Source: Russula earlei (lineage: Eukaryota; Basidiomycota; Agaricomycetes; Russulales; Russulaceae). Taken from it: a stretch of DNA of 39,512 nucleotides. Below the pieces are notes generated by a model. That model did no database searches and was not told the origin of the DNA. It was given only the letters and a program-made list of their open reading frames with translations. The translations under genes and the position numbers were made by a program. Where the stretch lies: positions 1 through 39,512 of the forward strand of contig JAGFNK010000479.1 of NCBI GenBank assembly GCA_025769875.1, written 5' to 3'. Shown here piece by piece: positions 1 to 11,699 of the stretch; the stretch's first letter is position 1; each line of letters starts with the position of its first letter.

Positions 1-1640
1 TCGAGCCGAAAGCGTAAGTGCGACGGTCGGACTGGGAATTACTGCGGCCATGAGCTGACAGGGTGAGATTTTGATTTTCCTCCGAAGAGCGTGCTCGATG
101 CGTGCCGTTGCAGTGCTCGCGAACTTGAATCAGCTCGCACGGTGTCGTCACTTGACATAAAGAAACCCTCAATGTTGTCGTTCACCGTTGCAATGTGCCA
201 ACGCAGAAAACCTTCCGAGTCTGGAAGCGTGCAGCTACAATGGTGCGAGAGAGTTCACGCAGTGGTAGCGTCTCGCATCACCCTCCACAAGGGGTTGACT
301 GCGTCGGAAAATTGGGACCCAATTTTCCGACATGGTTTACCCAACATCCAATTTGTTTTTTTTCGCTTAACTTTTTCAGGTCCCTGAACGCTCGTGGGGC
401 GTCTGAGGCCTTTTTTTTCCGGCTCACCCACAGCCAGCCATGTCCTCTTCTCAAGGACACACCAGCGCTACAACGCACTCAAACTTTATGTGTCGCGCGT
501 GATCAGCAGGGGAATGGGCATCATGAATTGTGTTGTCTCTGTGAGTGGGCGTACGCAGACCTCGGCTGCCACGGGAAAAACTCTTGAGGCGGCACGAATA
601 GTGGAAACGTAAAGGTTGCATTTGATATTTGATATGATGCTCACGGAGTGGGCGACGTCCTGGAGGCCCCTCCAAATAGGTAGTGGTAAGGGACTTGGCC
701 CTCTTGGGATTGCCGGTGAAAAACAGTGGGCATGACTCCCGGGCCGACGAAGTGCATTACAGTGGCGAAAACAGGCCAAGGAAAGTTGGTTAGGCTTCTG
801 TCCACGTTCCACAGATTCGTAGCGAGTGTCGGACAGGGCGCTAAACTGCTTCAGATTGTTATATCATGTCTTACGACTATCGGCCCGTTTCAGACTGACT
901 CCTCAGGCGGGTATCTGCAAACGACGTGTGTGGAAAGCAATGCGCAATTAGGGCTCGGGATGACACAGACCGAGGAATTGGCGTGAACCCCGAACGCTCG
1001 AAGCTGATCCGCACATCGGATGGAGAGGAGAAACCAAATAAGGGACGATCACTGGTAAAATGAGATTGCTGAGTACTTGCCAACCGTACACGAGGGCACC
1101 AGTCGTCGCTCCCTCAAAACGTCCGGTGCTAAACTTCGTTATGGTTGTCGGCCAACACAAGCCGCTTGAGAAGGGAAATGATGGTTTTGAAGTGCACAGC
1201 CAACTGAGCGTCGTCCAGGTGATGGATCCCAGTTGAAGGTTTGGTGAGCCAGCGTTTCAGGGATCGGGTTCTCTAAATGATACAAAATCGGCTCAATACA
1301 ATTGCGTGCCAATATCGCAAACTGCTCTTCAGCAGCCACCGGCATGTGCGGGCAAGTTCGTGGCCTGCACACGTTTGCTTACGCGTCGCAGTTCCTTCGC
1401 TCGATCACTATTATCCACTACAGTCACTGGGGGTCATTGGGATTAACAAATGGAAGCGAGATCTGCCAAAGATGATATGTGTTCCTGTCGCCAAAATCGA
1501 TCGACAACGCCTTGTCCTTTTCAACGAGCGAGGTACAATAGTTGGACGGAGGAAAGCTGGTGTACCGTCAGTCTGTTGACATTATTATTATGGAGGCAGT
1601 GACCAGTGAGGTGGTAGTAACAGATGTGCGGAACCAGGTT
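1..1640. other. No supported gene
   Basis: I see no conserved protein motif or consistent exon chain on either strand. The open frames are short, overlap each other in opposite directions and have no recognisable composition. One short perfect palindrome lies inside it (listed separately). Sequence similar to the 3' flank of the other P450 copies begins near 1640, which marks the left edge of the P450 cluster. Confidence 0.5.
303..331. repeat. 29-bp perfect palindrome matching MITE terminal repeats
   Basis: Two 14-bp arms (GTCGGAAAATTGGG and its complement) flank a single A. The arm sequence equals the outer part of the terminal inverted repeat of the MITE at 11127-11241. It may be an internally deleted copy or two MITE ends joined head to head. 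No clear target-site duplication is visible. Confidence 0.7.
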
Positions 1641-1723
1641 CTCATCTCCTTCTAAGTACCAACGGCACGCGGAGCGGACTGGAAGTATATTTCGTGAAAT
1701 AGCTATAGGAATATGCGCACCAC

Positions 1724-4183
1724 TTACGTGGTAGTCAAAACCTGTTCAAAGGCCGTTATACGTGCATAGCGCTCTTCGAACGTCTCACCGGCAAATTGTG
1801 GCTCCTCTTTGATCTCAATTTTATATTTTGACACCAGCATAGCCATAACAGCTATGCCTTGAGTTTCGAAGAACCTGCAATGTCATGTGAGGGCTCTGCC
1901 CTCAGCTTTACCCCAACAAAACATACCGCCTCCCCAGGCAAGCCCGAGCACCTGCAATGCGTTTTTGAGACATAGACAAAGAGTCCTGATGAGACTGAGA
2001 GATACCTTGACTGAACGGAATGAAGGCATCCTTTGGCCAGTCACCAAGGAACCTTTCTGGCCTAAACCTGTGAGGATCCTTCCAGTACCGTGCTAAGCAT
2101 TCCCATGAGAACCCGGCCAGGATACAGAAGGACCCGACGAACGATTGTAATGCAGGCCAGCCACATGAAGATGAATTTCTGTCCCGGACGGAACGGGGAA
2201 TGTTGTCTGTCCCCCTTCGGCGTTGCTCACAGTCAAGGTCGTATCTTCCGCGGCTACCTTTGGGATGACTGGCGCCTAATCACCATAAAAAGATATAGTT
2301 AGCTTAGGGTTATATATTTTATTGAGCTTACTGGGGGACTGTGAATGGGCGGTAGGATCAACGTGGATGTGTGAGTACGATCAACCATGTACTCACAACA
2401 TCCTAAGTGTCTCAAATAAAACACTTTCTGTGGATAAGGACAATCGTTCTCATGATCAATCTGGTAATCTTACGCCAAGGCATACGTGAAGCGACTCATA
2501 TCTTCATAGGCCTATGGCCGCGGAAACGGAAGGAGGGATTAGTAGTCTTTATAAATTGAAATCCCATAGAGCGTACAGGAGTCCCATTTAGGCTGGATAA
2601 CACTCCTTTCACATGTTCATACAAGCGCTCTTGCTCATCCGGATAGAGCGCCAACAACGCAAAAGAAAAGCATAGCGTATGAGCTGTTGTCTGGAAGGGA
2701 GAATTTCAGGTCATCATGCAAGAAGAGCATGTCAGTCACACCTCATGTCCAGCAAGAAGAAAAATAAACATGTTCCCTAAGATAGTGGGTAAGACTTTCC
2801 AAGAATGCGAAATGGTCTGCTATTAAGCACTTGCCGATAAGTTCGTCGTCACTTAATGTTGCCCCATTGTTCGGATCGTCTTGTGATGCACCCAGAAGGC
2901 CACTAAGCAGATCGAAACATTGCTCTGCTTTATTTCCATTCCTACGAGCCTCCACCATTTCCAGCATGTATTGCTGCCCGAAGCGTGAGGCACCATTGAC
3001 AGATGCAGGACGACTTGGATTAACAAACCTTCAGCTCGACGAATGCTAGGTGTACTTTTCTCGTGCGGTCCGTTATGTTCTTTGCCCAATCCGGAAGAAT
3101 GATCTTCATAATCAGATTTGTAGACAAAACATGAAAGGCGTCCTTGAAAGTCAATTGGTGACCAGGAGGAACAGTAAGGTCGTCTGCCCATGTGACTCGA
3201 CGGCCGAATCCTAATAATCGTCGGGATCAGACCGTAATTGTGGAAACGACGCATATTATACTACCTGCGACCCCGATGACGAAGAGTGCAATCTGGCGGA
3301 GATGTCGGATTAGAGGAAGGTATGACTCCGATGTAGCGTACCGGAACGGTCACATCTAGAAAGTGGTCTACGACAATTTCGGACCCGTCGTCCCAGACCT
3401 GGCCGAACAAGTCTGCCATAATGCGGATTGTCTCGTCCCATACCAATTTGTTATTTCTCTGTTAATCGTATTCACATTGGAGCCACGAGCTGAGCGTATA
3501 GCATACATTTGAGAATGCTGGAGAGCATCTTTTTCGATATTTTCTCCATTCTTCTCCTTCCGAGGTCACTATGTTCGCTCCGAAAAAAGCGAATGGCGCG
3601 TAAAGGTCTACGGGTTTGGGAAATTTAGCACGAGATGTTATAACCTGCAAACCAAAGGTTAAGAGACATGTTACTCCATTTGAGATAGTAAAAACGTTCT
3701 TTGATGGCAGCAGGGTCTGCAAGTAGTACGATGCATTTTGGCCAAGGAAGTACGGTTATCTGGAGGTCCATTAGTTTTGAGTTTTTCCTTCCCTCAATAC
3801 AGAGCACAGAGAGAAACTTACCAGCGCAACGGCATCCTGTCCAACGACGGCAAACGCTGTGCAGGAATGACTTAAATGGCGTCCACAAGCCCCGGTTTTA
3901 TGCGTTCCGTACCTCGGTACTTGTTTGTGAGGACCCACGTGGCCTCTAGGTTTAGATATGGAATCGTCCGAATCGTTTGAGCGAACAACTCTCCTACGGC
4001 AGATTCACGGCCGAACAGACTGTATGGACCTGGGATGTTTCTGTCAAAGTGAGCTGATGAACTGTCACTTTGAAGTCAAAAGCACACCAACCCCACACTT
4101 CGAGCAACCCTTCGGAGTTCCAAGAACGTTTGTACGAGAAATAATCCGAAGAGAGAAATAATAAGGAAGAGAATGACGTGCAT
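1724..4183 (-). CDS. Cytochrome P450, copy 1 (probably splice-defective)
   Basis: This is a membrane-anchored haem monooxygenase of the basidiomycete P450 expansion; substrate unknown. The start (MHVILF) opens a hydrophobic N-terminal anchor followed by RRVARSVG. The exon chain matches the three paralogues: TSEGEEWRKYRK (C-helix area), the I-helix motif AGHE/TT split by an intron, FETLR (ExxR), RPERF and the haem loop FSQGARACLG, ending in TTT before TAA. All exons stay open. The donor after PAAIK, at 3699-3698 on the minus strand, reads GA where the paralogues have GT, and reading through meets a stop. Another donor (after DDELIG) is GC. The gene may therefore be mis-spliced or dead. It is the leftmost member of the array and is followed on the plus strand by an ODC pseudogene. 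Confidence 0.75.
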
Positions 4184-6003
4184 AATGGTATGGTGTGAGG
4201 GCAGAAGATGTTGAAAAGCCCAATGGGTGTTCAACGAGAGAAGCAGGAGGGGGCCTATATTCCTTGGGAGATTGCAAATGTTGCCTGATCGTATTTAAAG
4301 GCATCTTAGATAAATTGCCAATGGTTGAGCCTATAGTTCTCTGGAGACAACGTCCTCGCGTGCGTGCGCACCACGCGCGCTCGAAACTTGTGGCAAATAG
4401 CAGTGAGAGATGGTTGAACGTGGGCAATTGATTCTACATGGTCTTCGAGCGGAGTTGAACCTCTGCAATGCCAAGAAGAGATGCGACAGAGCGCACGAAT
4501 ATTTCACGGGGTTGCACAACTGTCAGAAACTGGGTCAATTTACCTCGGACATGCCAGCCACTGCGCTATGTTCGGGTGTCATCGATGATGGTTCCGTTCA
4601 CGCCAGTGCGAGAATGTCGGACTAGAAGTGTACACGTGATCCGAAGGGCTAACTGGAGACTTACATAATTTAGTGATGGTGCTCTTGCAAGCCATGGCAA
4701 CCCAAGGTAATCCATGTCCTCCTCAACTGATCTGCGCCAGCATATGTCTCTCTTAGCTTCAAATTGAAGTCCGAAGGTCAACACGCGGATTTTCCATCGG
4801 AGCCGTGTTCATCGGTAGTGGCGGCGTCGAGTGCATCAACGAGATGTTTGCCAGTGACTGGGGATGAGGCGCACAATGGTGCGCAGCTTCTCCAAAGGCT
4901 CACAAAACGGAAACACTGTTTGTTTGACGTCTAGATAAAACCGCTGGCGAGTCCCATTTTAGCCATGTCCATGTCCTCGCGACCCACTTGAAATCTCGTT
5001 CAATCGGCATATTTTCCATTTGCCTCGCCCACTACTTACAAATTTCGAAGCCACCGATGGCTCGCAGCAAGCCTTCTCGTTAGTGTTGTCACAGTTCAAT
5101 TGAAACGCTGCTCTTCTACATGGCTTTTGAATCGAGTGTCCTGTCAGTGAGCTGCTGGGAGACTAATCTTGGCTCATAACCGGACGACCCAAGTCCGTAA
5201 CCTTTGCGTTGCGTGAAACACGGACCGGGTTCTCATGTAAGCCGTGGGGCGTAGGAAATGCTCTCGGTTCCAAGACTTTTCGTCTGATTGTCGTGCTAAA
5301 TTTGCGCTTTCACACTTGCACGTCAGTGTGTGGTGAGCGCTTCGACGAGCTTCAAATGCATTTTTAAATATTGATTCACGCCCTCTACCCCCCTCACCCA
5401 CGAGCACACTGTGTACGCTAAGTCCTCGCTTTGGTCGTTTCTCAGCTTGGATGCAACTGGTCATGTGCGCGTTCACAGAGACTTGTGTTGGGTGAACAGC
5501 ATTAGTCACACAAATAGAGACGTCTGGATTGCGCCGCAACTCCAATCTTAACCCCCTACTCCGAGCCGCGCATTATTATCATGGATCCTGGTTGCGCTCG
5601 CCCTTACGTCTCCAACACGTTGCGATGCCCCGTGGATCATGGTCGTCAAGCTTCTCAGATGCGAGTCTAGACAGTTGCAGGTACTAAACTGACATTGCTT
5701 ACGCACAGGCCGCAGAAACGAGATCACGGTTGCTCAGGAATCACCCCATTCGATGTGCAACTCCTTGCGGACTGTATTTACATTTAATCCCTCACAGGCC
5801 CCCATCACTACCCAGTGGAATCCGTCCGATATCGTCCCCACCTGTCCGGATTCACAATCGGTGGCGGTTCTGGGTCAACAATCCGGTTTCAAACCTGCTA
5901 TTGTGTCGACGACGTCCTATTTTCTGCCTCCTCACACCTAAACGATACCCACTCAATTCTGAAACCCCACCACGAGTTTGATATTTTCGAATAGAACGTC
6001 ATC
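4184..6003. other. No supported gene; P450 copy 1 promoter at left end
   Basis: The first few hundred bases are the 5' flank of P450 copy 1. The rest holds only short unrelated frames on both strands with no motif I recognise. The stretch 5700-6000 directly precedes the ODC pseudogene and would be its old promoter and 5' leader. Confidence 0.4.
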
Positions 6004-7532
6004 ATGTCTCAGTTGGATATTCTCTCTACGCCTCGGGCTATTCATCTGATCACTGCACCTTATCTTCCCTTTGTATACATAGAAGGCGACAGCGTCCATG
6101 ATGGCGGTGGGGGCAACGACGACGACGACGACGACGACGACCGCATAATCCTTCCTGGACTCCCACGTTTACTCCACGGCCATCCGGATGTGCATCTTCG
6201 GAATGGTGTTATCCGTGCTGCGCACTTCTCCGCTGCTAACATACCAAATGCCGAGAAGGCTTATTTGTTGCAGACCTGAGCCATGTATACAACCCACATC
6301 AACGATGGACACGCTGCCTTCCTGAGATAGACCCTTTTTACGGTGCGCATGTCCATCACGCTCAGGATGCTGGCCGTTCCCTGATATGCATGCGTTTACA
6401 TAGCGGTGAAATGCAATCCAGACTCATACGTGCTTCGCCTCCTGGCGGAACTCGGCTTGGGCTTCGATTGTGCCTCCAATGCCGAAATTTCCCAAGTCCT
6501 ACACCTAGGTGTTAGTCCGGCTCGGATAAATTTTGCCAATCCCTGAAAGGCGGAATCGTTCGTGAAAAATGCTGCCACGCATGGAATCGATATGATGACC
6601 TTCGATAATGCAGACGAATTGTATAAGATTGCGCGGGCGAACCCGATGGCGAAACTTGTCCTACGTATTTTCACGGACGATTCGAAGAGTTTTCGTCTTG
6701 GACTTAAGTTTGGAGCGCCACTCGTTTCAGTTCCTGGCCTTCTTGCGAAAGAGAACGGTCTCGGGTTTGATGTGATCGGAATTAGTTTCTAATTTGGCAG
6801 TGGTTGCTATGACTGACCCAACCACGTTCTTGGATGGGCCTCGCCGCCGGATACAAATTCTCATTTCTGGACGTTGGTGGTGGATTTGAGGATGCCACTT
6901 TCGAAGCGACGGCGAACGTGCTCCATAACGCCATCAACTTCCACTTTCCTGATCGCACATGATTCCGGATTATCGCCGAACCTGGGCGGTATTTTCTCTC
7001 CCGAGCTTTCAGCCTTGCCACGAACATCATCGCTCGGCGTGCTCCACTTTCCGTCGAAGAGGCGGCAGAATTCAAAAACATGAATGCAACGACCAGCCTT
7101 CCGCTGAATCGCTTGCTCGCATCGCAGTTTGTACCAACTCAGCGTCCCCCCCCCCTCCCCTCAGATTACATCAACGATGGAGTGTACGGAGCGTTCAGCT
7201 GTATTTTATTCGACCGTCAGCAGGTTCGCCCGTACGTCCTGTCCATGATCGTCTCATTCCACCTTTCTGGGACGCAAGGTCTTCAATCGTGTACTGTATG
7301 GGGACCAACGTGCGATTCCATCGATTGCGTTTGTCCCGTGGCAAAGCTTCCGGAAGGGCTGCGCGTCGGTGAATGGCTGGCATTTGACAACATGGGCGCG
7401 TACACCATATGCGCGGCGAGCCAGTTCAACGGGTTCATAGTCAGCGAGGTAACATACACGTCGGGGGGGCGGGCGCGGTTCGAAGGAGACGCGCCTTGTT
7501 CTCAAGGCGGCGGCCGTCAAGTCGACGACTGA
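6004..7532 (+). pseudogene. SPE1: Ornithine decarboxylase pseudogene
   Basis: The family is PLP-dependent and turns ornithine into putrescine, the first step of polyamine synthesis. Recognisable pieces in order: [18 protein letters not shown] (PLP lysine), [65 protein letters not shown] (substrate-binding and catalytic Cys) and DNMGAYT. The frame is broken by a one-base loss near 6260, a TGA at 6544 where NPCKA is expected, a TAA at 6790, loss of roughly 15 codons after GCYD, and a TGA at 6960. It keeps intron-like gaps (about 6342-6402, and a C-rich one ending near 7168), so it is not a processed retrocopy. It sits on the opposite strand between two P450 copies. Confidence 0.88.
6118..6141 (+). 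repeat. (GAC)8 trinucleotide repeat
   Basis: Eight perfect GAC units encode a run of aspartates in the N-terminal part of the ODC pseudogene, directly after a glycine-rich stretch. It is likely a slippage expansion. Confidence 0.95.
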
Positions 7533-8234
7533 GTAGCGGTGGCAAGGCCGTGCGGCATCGAGGAGTATTTGTAGGTAGATTGAATGGGTCGGACATGCAT
7601 TATTATTGTCACATGGTAGATCATGGGCAACGGGGTCCAATTGAACTGACCGTACCCAAGCTCTGCCAACGACTTGTTCTGGTCATCGATCATCGACTGT
7701 GAGCCGTTCGCGTGCTGCCAGTGGGTGACGCGCTCCTTCATGCCAATGCCACTGTGACTCCCGATTTGCATGACGGAGCTCAGAGCAGCCTAATAGGCTG
7801 GGGCTGGAAGAAATAACCTGACCAGTGTTTCAGGACGTAGACGGGGTTCGAACGCAGTGGAACCGAATGGATTCATAAACGGATGGCTAGACTGGAATCA
7901 TCACGGCAATGAGCAACCCTCGGCAGTGTGATTTTACCCGAAAAGCCCGCCTGAAATTGTCATTCAATTGCATATTTCCCTTGACAGCAGAAAGGGCTTC
8001 AATGCCCCATTCAGTTGAAATATCTTTATCGTCCTCTGAGCCGGTCTGGACACACCATTGCAACTTCTACGTAATGAATCCACGACCGTACCGGGATGCG
8101 AATAGAAAGAGGGAAGAAGAGGTATCCGAAAGGTAGTGAAAGCCCAAATTCTCATCTCCTCTTGAATACCAACGGCACGCGGACTGGACTGCGGCGTATC
8201 AATCAGCGAAGTAGTATGAGAACCTGCACGCCAC
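7533..8234. other. Intergenic, no supported gene
   Basis: This lies between the 3' end of the ODC remnant and the stop codon of P450 copy 2. From about 8145 it carries the 3' flank shared by the P450 copies (core ATACCAACGGCACGCG, also near 1658, 11634 and 21685). Nothing else is recognised. Confidence 0.5.
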
Positions 8235-10714
8235 TCACGTCAACGTTAAAGCCTGGTGACAGGCCGTTACACGAGCATAGCGCTCTTCAAATGTCTCACC
8301 AGCAAATTGTGGCTCCTCTTTGATCTCAATTTTGTACTTTGAAACCAGCAGAGTCATCACGGCTATACTTTCAATTTCAAAGAACCTGAAAGCACTATGT
8401 GAGGGCTCTGCTTTTGATTTCACCCCAACAGATCGCACCGTCTCCCAAGACAAGCTCGGGCACCTGCAAATGCTCTTGAGCAACGATTCAAGGAGTGTAA
8501 GGAATGAGAGATACCTTGGCTGAATGGGATGAATGCATCTTTCTGCCAGTCCCCAAGGAACCTCTCTGGCATGAACCTGTGAGGATCCTTCCAGTACCGC
8601 GCTACAAAAGTCCATGAGGACCAATCCCAGAATACAACGTAACTCGACGTACGATTGTAATGTAGGCCGGGCACGTGCAAGTCAATAGTTGTCCCTGATG
8701 GAACAAAGATTGTTGTCTTTCTGCCCTCGGCGTTGCTCACAGTCAAAGTTGTATCTTCCGCAGCCATCTTTGGGATGTCCGGCACCTTGTGGTCACATAG
8801 TATATTGGCTTCGGGTCGACACATGGTCCATGAAACTTACAGGGGGGCTGTGGATGGGTGGTGAGTTCGATGTAGTAACGCAACCAACTATGTACTCACA
8901 ACAACCTAAGTGTCTCGTATAAAACGCTTTGGTGGATAAGGATCATCGACCTCGTGCACAATCGGGTGTAGATATGACTTACGCCAAAGAATATGTAAAG
9001 CGACTCATATCTTCATAGGTCTACGGCACGTGTGTGAGAAGGGGATCCGCTATCTCTCTTTACGATTTGAGATCCAAAAGGACGTACAGGAGTCCCATTC
9101 AGGTTAGAAAACACCCCCATAATATGTTCATACAAGCGCTCTTGCTCATCCGGGTAGAGTGCCAACAAGGCAAATGAGAAACATAACGTATGTGCCGTGG
9201 TCTGTAGGGATGCATTTTAAGCGTCCATGTGAGAGGAATGCGGAATGGATCGATCCTACCTCATGTCCAGCAAGAAGAAAGATGAACATGTTTCCTAGGA
9301 TAGGGAGGAAGACTTTATGCAACAATATAAAGTGCCGGGACATTGAGTGCTCACCAACAAGCTCATCGTTAGTCATCCCTTCGCCATCGCCAAGCTCAGA
9401 TTCCGTCGCATCTAAAAGGCCACTAAACAGATCATAACGTTGTTCTATGTGATCCCCATTCCTACGAGCCTCCACCATTTCCAGCATGTATTGCTGCCCA
9501 AATCGCAAGGCATTGATAACACATACACAGTCAGGACGGCTTGGATTAACACACCTTCAGCTCGACGAATGCAAGTTGTACTTTCCTTGTGTGCTCTGTC
9601 AAATTCTTTGTCCAGTCAGGAAGAATAAGCCTCGTTATTAAATTAGAAGCGAAAATGTGAAGCGCGTCCTTGAATGTCAGTCGGTGGCCTGGAGGGACGA
9701 CGTCATGAGTCCATGTCACCCGACGACCGAAACCTGCAAGGTCTGATTTGAGAGCGCGACGGTTCTAATGGGACATGGAACTACCTGCTGAACTGATGAC
9801 AAACAGCGCAATCTGGGAAAGATGTTACGGCAAGGACAACGTATAAGCGACACGTAGCTTACCGGGAGAGTGACGTCTACACAGTGGTCTACAACAATTT
9901 CGGACATGTCACACCAGACGTTGTCGAACAGGTCCATCATGATCTGAATGGTCTCGTCCCACACCAATTTATGAATTCGCTAACGATCACATTTACTTCA
10001 GGATTTAGACGTTTTTGGCCCAGAACAAAGGCATACCCCAGAGAATGCTGGAGCGGAAATCTTTCGGTACTTCCTCCATTCAGCGCCTTCGGAGGCCACG
10101 ATGTTTGGTCCAAAAACAGTCACTACGAAATATCGCTCCAAGGGCTTGGGATATTTGGCATGGAACGTTGTTACCTCCTGCGTGCCAAGGTTGAAGAGAC
10201 ATGGCCGAATTCGGGTAGATAGACGCACTTTGATTGCTGTAGCGTCCGCGAGGAGCAGATAACTGCTCGGGCGAGGAAACGCGGAGGTCTGCAAGGCAGT
10301 TTACATTCCCCCCATAGGATAGAATAAGAGGACGTTACCACAGCGACGACGTCCTGTCCAGCCGCAGCAAAGTCTGTGAAGGGATACCCTTCGGGGAGCT
10401 TTTTCTTGCACGAAGGACGTGCGAGTCATACCTTGATGTTTCTTGGCGAACATCCACGATGGTCCCGGATGCACATAACGAGTCGGCCCGATGATCAGGG
10501 AGATCACGGAGCCTAATAAAGAGATCGGGCTGAAAAGGAAGAACGGACCAGAGAGGTTGCTTGTCAAAGTAACTCCCATGTCATCAAGCTGATCGTTTTG
10601 AGGTTGAAAAGAGCACACTGACCCGACATTTCGAGCAGCCCTTCGCAATCCCAGGAGGAACCGTACGAGATATAGACTGAAAAGAGAGAGAACGACGGAT
10701 AAAAATGTGGGCAT
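8235..10714 (-). CDS. Cytochrome P450, copy 2 (apparently intact)
   Basis: Predicted ER-anchored haem-thiolate monooxygenase of about 510 residues; substrate unknown. The start (MPTFLSVV) opens a hydrophobic anchor, then RRAARNVG. Every splice junction I traced is GT..AG and keeps frame across 18 exons. Motifs: FAAAGQD, VASEGAEWRKYRK, LVWDETI, FGRRVTW, NMFIFLLAGHE/TTAHT (I-helix oxygen-binding motif, split by an intron), YETLR (ExxR), MPERF and the haem loop FSQGARACLG with its cysteine. The C-terminus GETFEERYARVTA is shared by all copies. The codons for Phe-Pro-Pro after ExxR need a 7-nt exon at 8841-8847. It is more diverged from copies 3 and 4 than those two are from each other. A solo LTR lies about 190 bp upstream of its start. 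Confidence 0.88.
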
Positions 10715-10797
10715 TTGAGCGCGCGCAACCAGGGTGGGGTGGGAGAAAGGGAAATAATAGTGCACAGCGCACCCGTTACCCTGCCCGTCCAATATCC

Positions 10798-10906
10798 AAT
10801 ACAATAGAATTTGAGCCAGTGCCAAAGGAGAGTCACGGGTCCTCGCCCAGTCACCTTGACAGCACGGACGGCATCGACGGCCTTGAAGATTTCCCCATGC
10901 GGCGGG
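10798..10906. promoter_or_regulatory. Upstream region of P450 copy 2, shared with duplicated arm
   Basis: The segment is 84-192 bp upstream of the copy 2 start codon. It reappears at about 16742-16850 without the gene it once served. In this arm it is cut by the solo LTR. It marks the left end of the segmental duplication. Promoter function is inferred from position only. Confidence 0.45.
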
Positions 10907-11069
10907 TATTGGAGTTGCAGCCACAGCGCGAAGAAACACCCGCATGGAAGAAGTCCGAGCTCCGGGTTCCGAGGCTCACACATACGCACGTTTGGATAAC
11001 GTGGCTTTCCTTTGCCACTAGCTTTGTTCTAATACCTATATAGTGTACGACACTTACTATCGACTCGTA

Positions 11070-11096
11070 CCTCAGTTCTTCTTCCACGAACTGAGG
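11070..11096. repeat. LTR hairpin (9-bp stem)
   Basis: The stem CCTCAGTTC pairs perfectly with GAACTGAGG across a 9-nt loop. It corresponds to the 10-bp-stem hairpin at 17237-17264 in the full-length element. Confidence 0.8.
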
Positions 11097-11126
11097 TTAG
11101 TTACATTCTCCATCCATTGCTACATA

Positions 11127-11241
11127 TATGTCGGAAAATTGGGAGGGCAATTATAATGAATTTTATTGCATTATATTGTGATTATATTTAAATATAATGC
11201 TATAAAATCCAATATAATCGCCCTCCCAATTTTCCGACATA
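11127..11241. mobile_element. MITE, 115 bp, nearly a complete inverted repeat
   Basis: Perfect 22-bp terminal repeats (TATGTCGGAAAATTGGGAGG plus GC) lie at 11127-11148 and 11220-11241. The similarity between arms continues inward so that almost the whole element folds into one hairpin around an AT-rich centre. The terminal TA at each side could be a TA target duplication, as in Tc1/mariner-type MITEs. It is inserted inside the solo LTR. There is no coding capacity. Confidence 0.88.
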
Positions 11242-11699
11242 ATCACGCCTAAAGCGATCTTATCACAACAGGTCAGATATAACAAATATAGTTCTTCTTC
11301 CACAAACTGAGCAATCTTATCGCAACAGCGGGTGCGGTGCCTGATTTCCCAAGCACGCTGGCGGCGAGGCATTCATTGCCTCAGATTCTACTATATGCTA
11401 GTACTGTACTCTTGCTCTTGTTCAGCCGAGTGTTAAGATTTCCTAGAGGAGCGTGGGCGAACACGGGGTAAAACTTGAGGATGAGAACGAGCCACAAACG
11501 TGAAGTTTATTGCAACCGTTACCAAATACAGAGGTAACATTGTTCTTGGTCAGTATTCATATGCGTGGTGCGCGTTCGAGAGACAAAAGAGGGACAGCCA
11601 AGTGGTATAAACTTATTTGTCACCTCTTCTTAAATACCAACGGCACACGAAGGGGACTAGAAGGAGATATATAAGACGGCAATGGGAATTACATATCAC

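Larger units (their letters stand above)
10907..11327 (+). mobile_element. Solo LTR of a copia-like element, with nested MITE
   Basis: It begins TATTGGAGTTGCAGCC, close to the start TGTTGGACATGCAGCC of the intact LTR at 21410, and ends in CAACA like it. It is flanked by GCGGG at 10902-10906 and GCGGG at 11328-11332, a 5-bp target-site duplication. It carries two hairpin motifs in the same order as the full element's LTR, though diverged. Without the 115-bp MITE it is about 306 bp. The paralogous position near 16848 lacks it, giving an empty site. No internal retroelement sequence remains, so it probably formed by LTR-LTR recombination. Confidence 0.8.

Noticed and set aside
7840..7862. GGGGTTCGAACGC resembling a tRNA T-arm
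   Set aside because: No acceptor stem, D-arm or anticodon arm could be folded around it on either strand.
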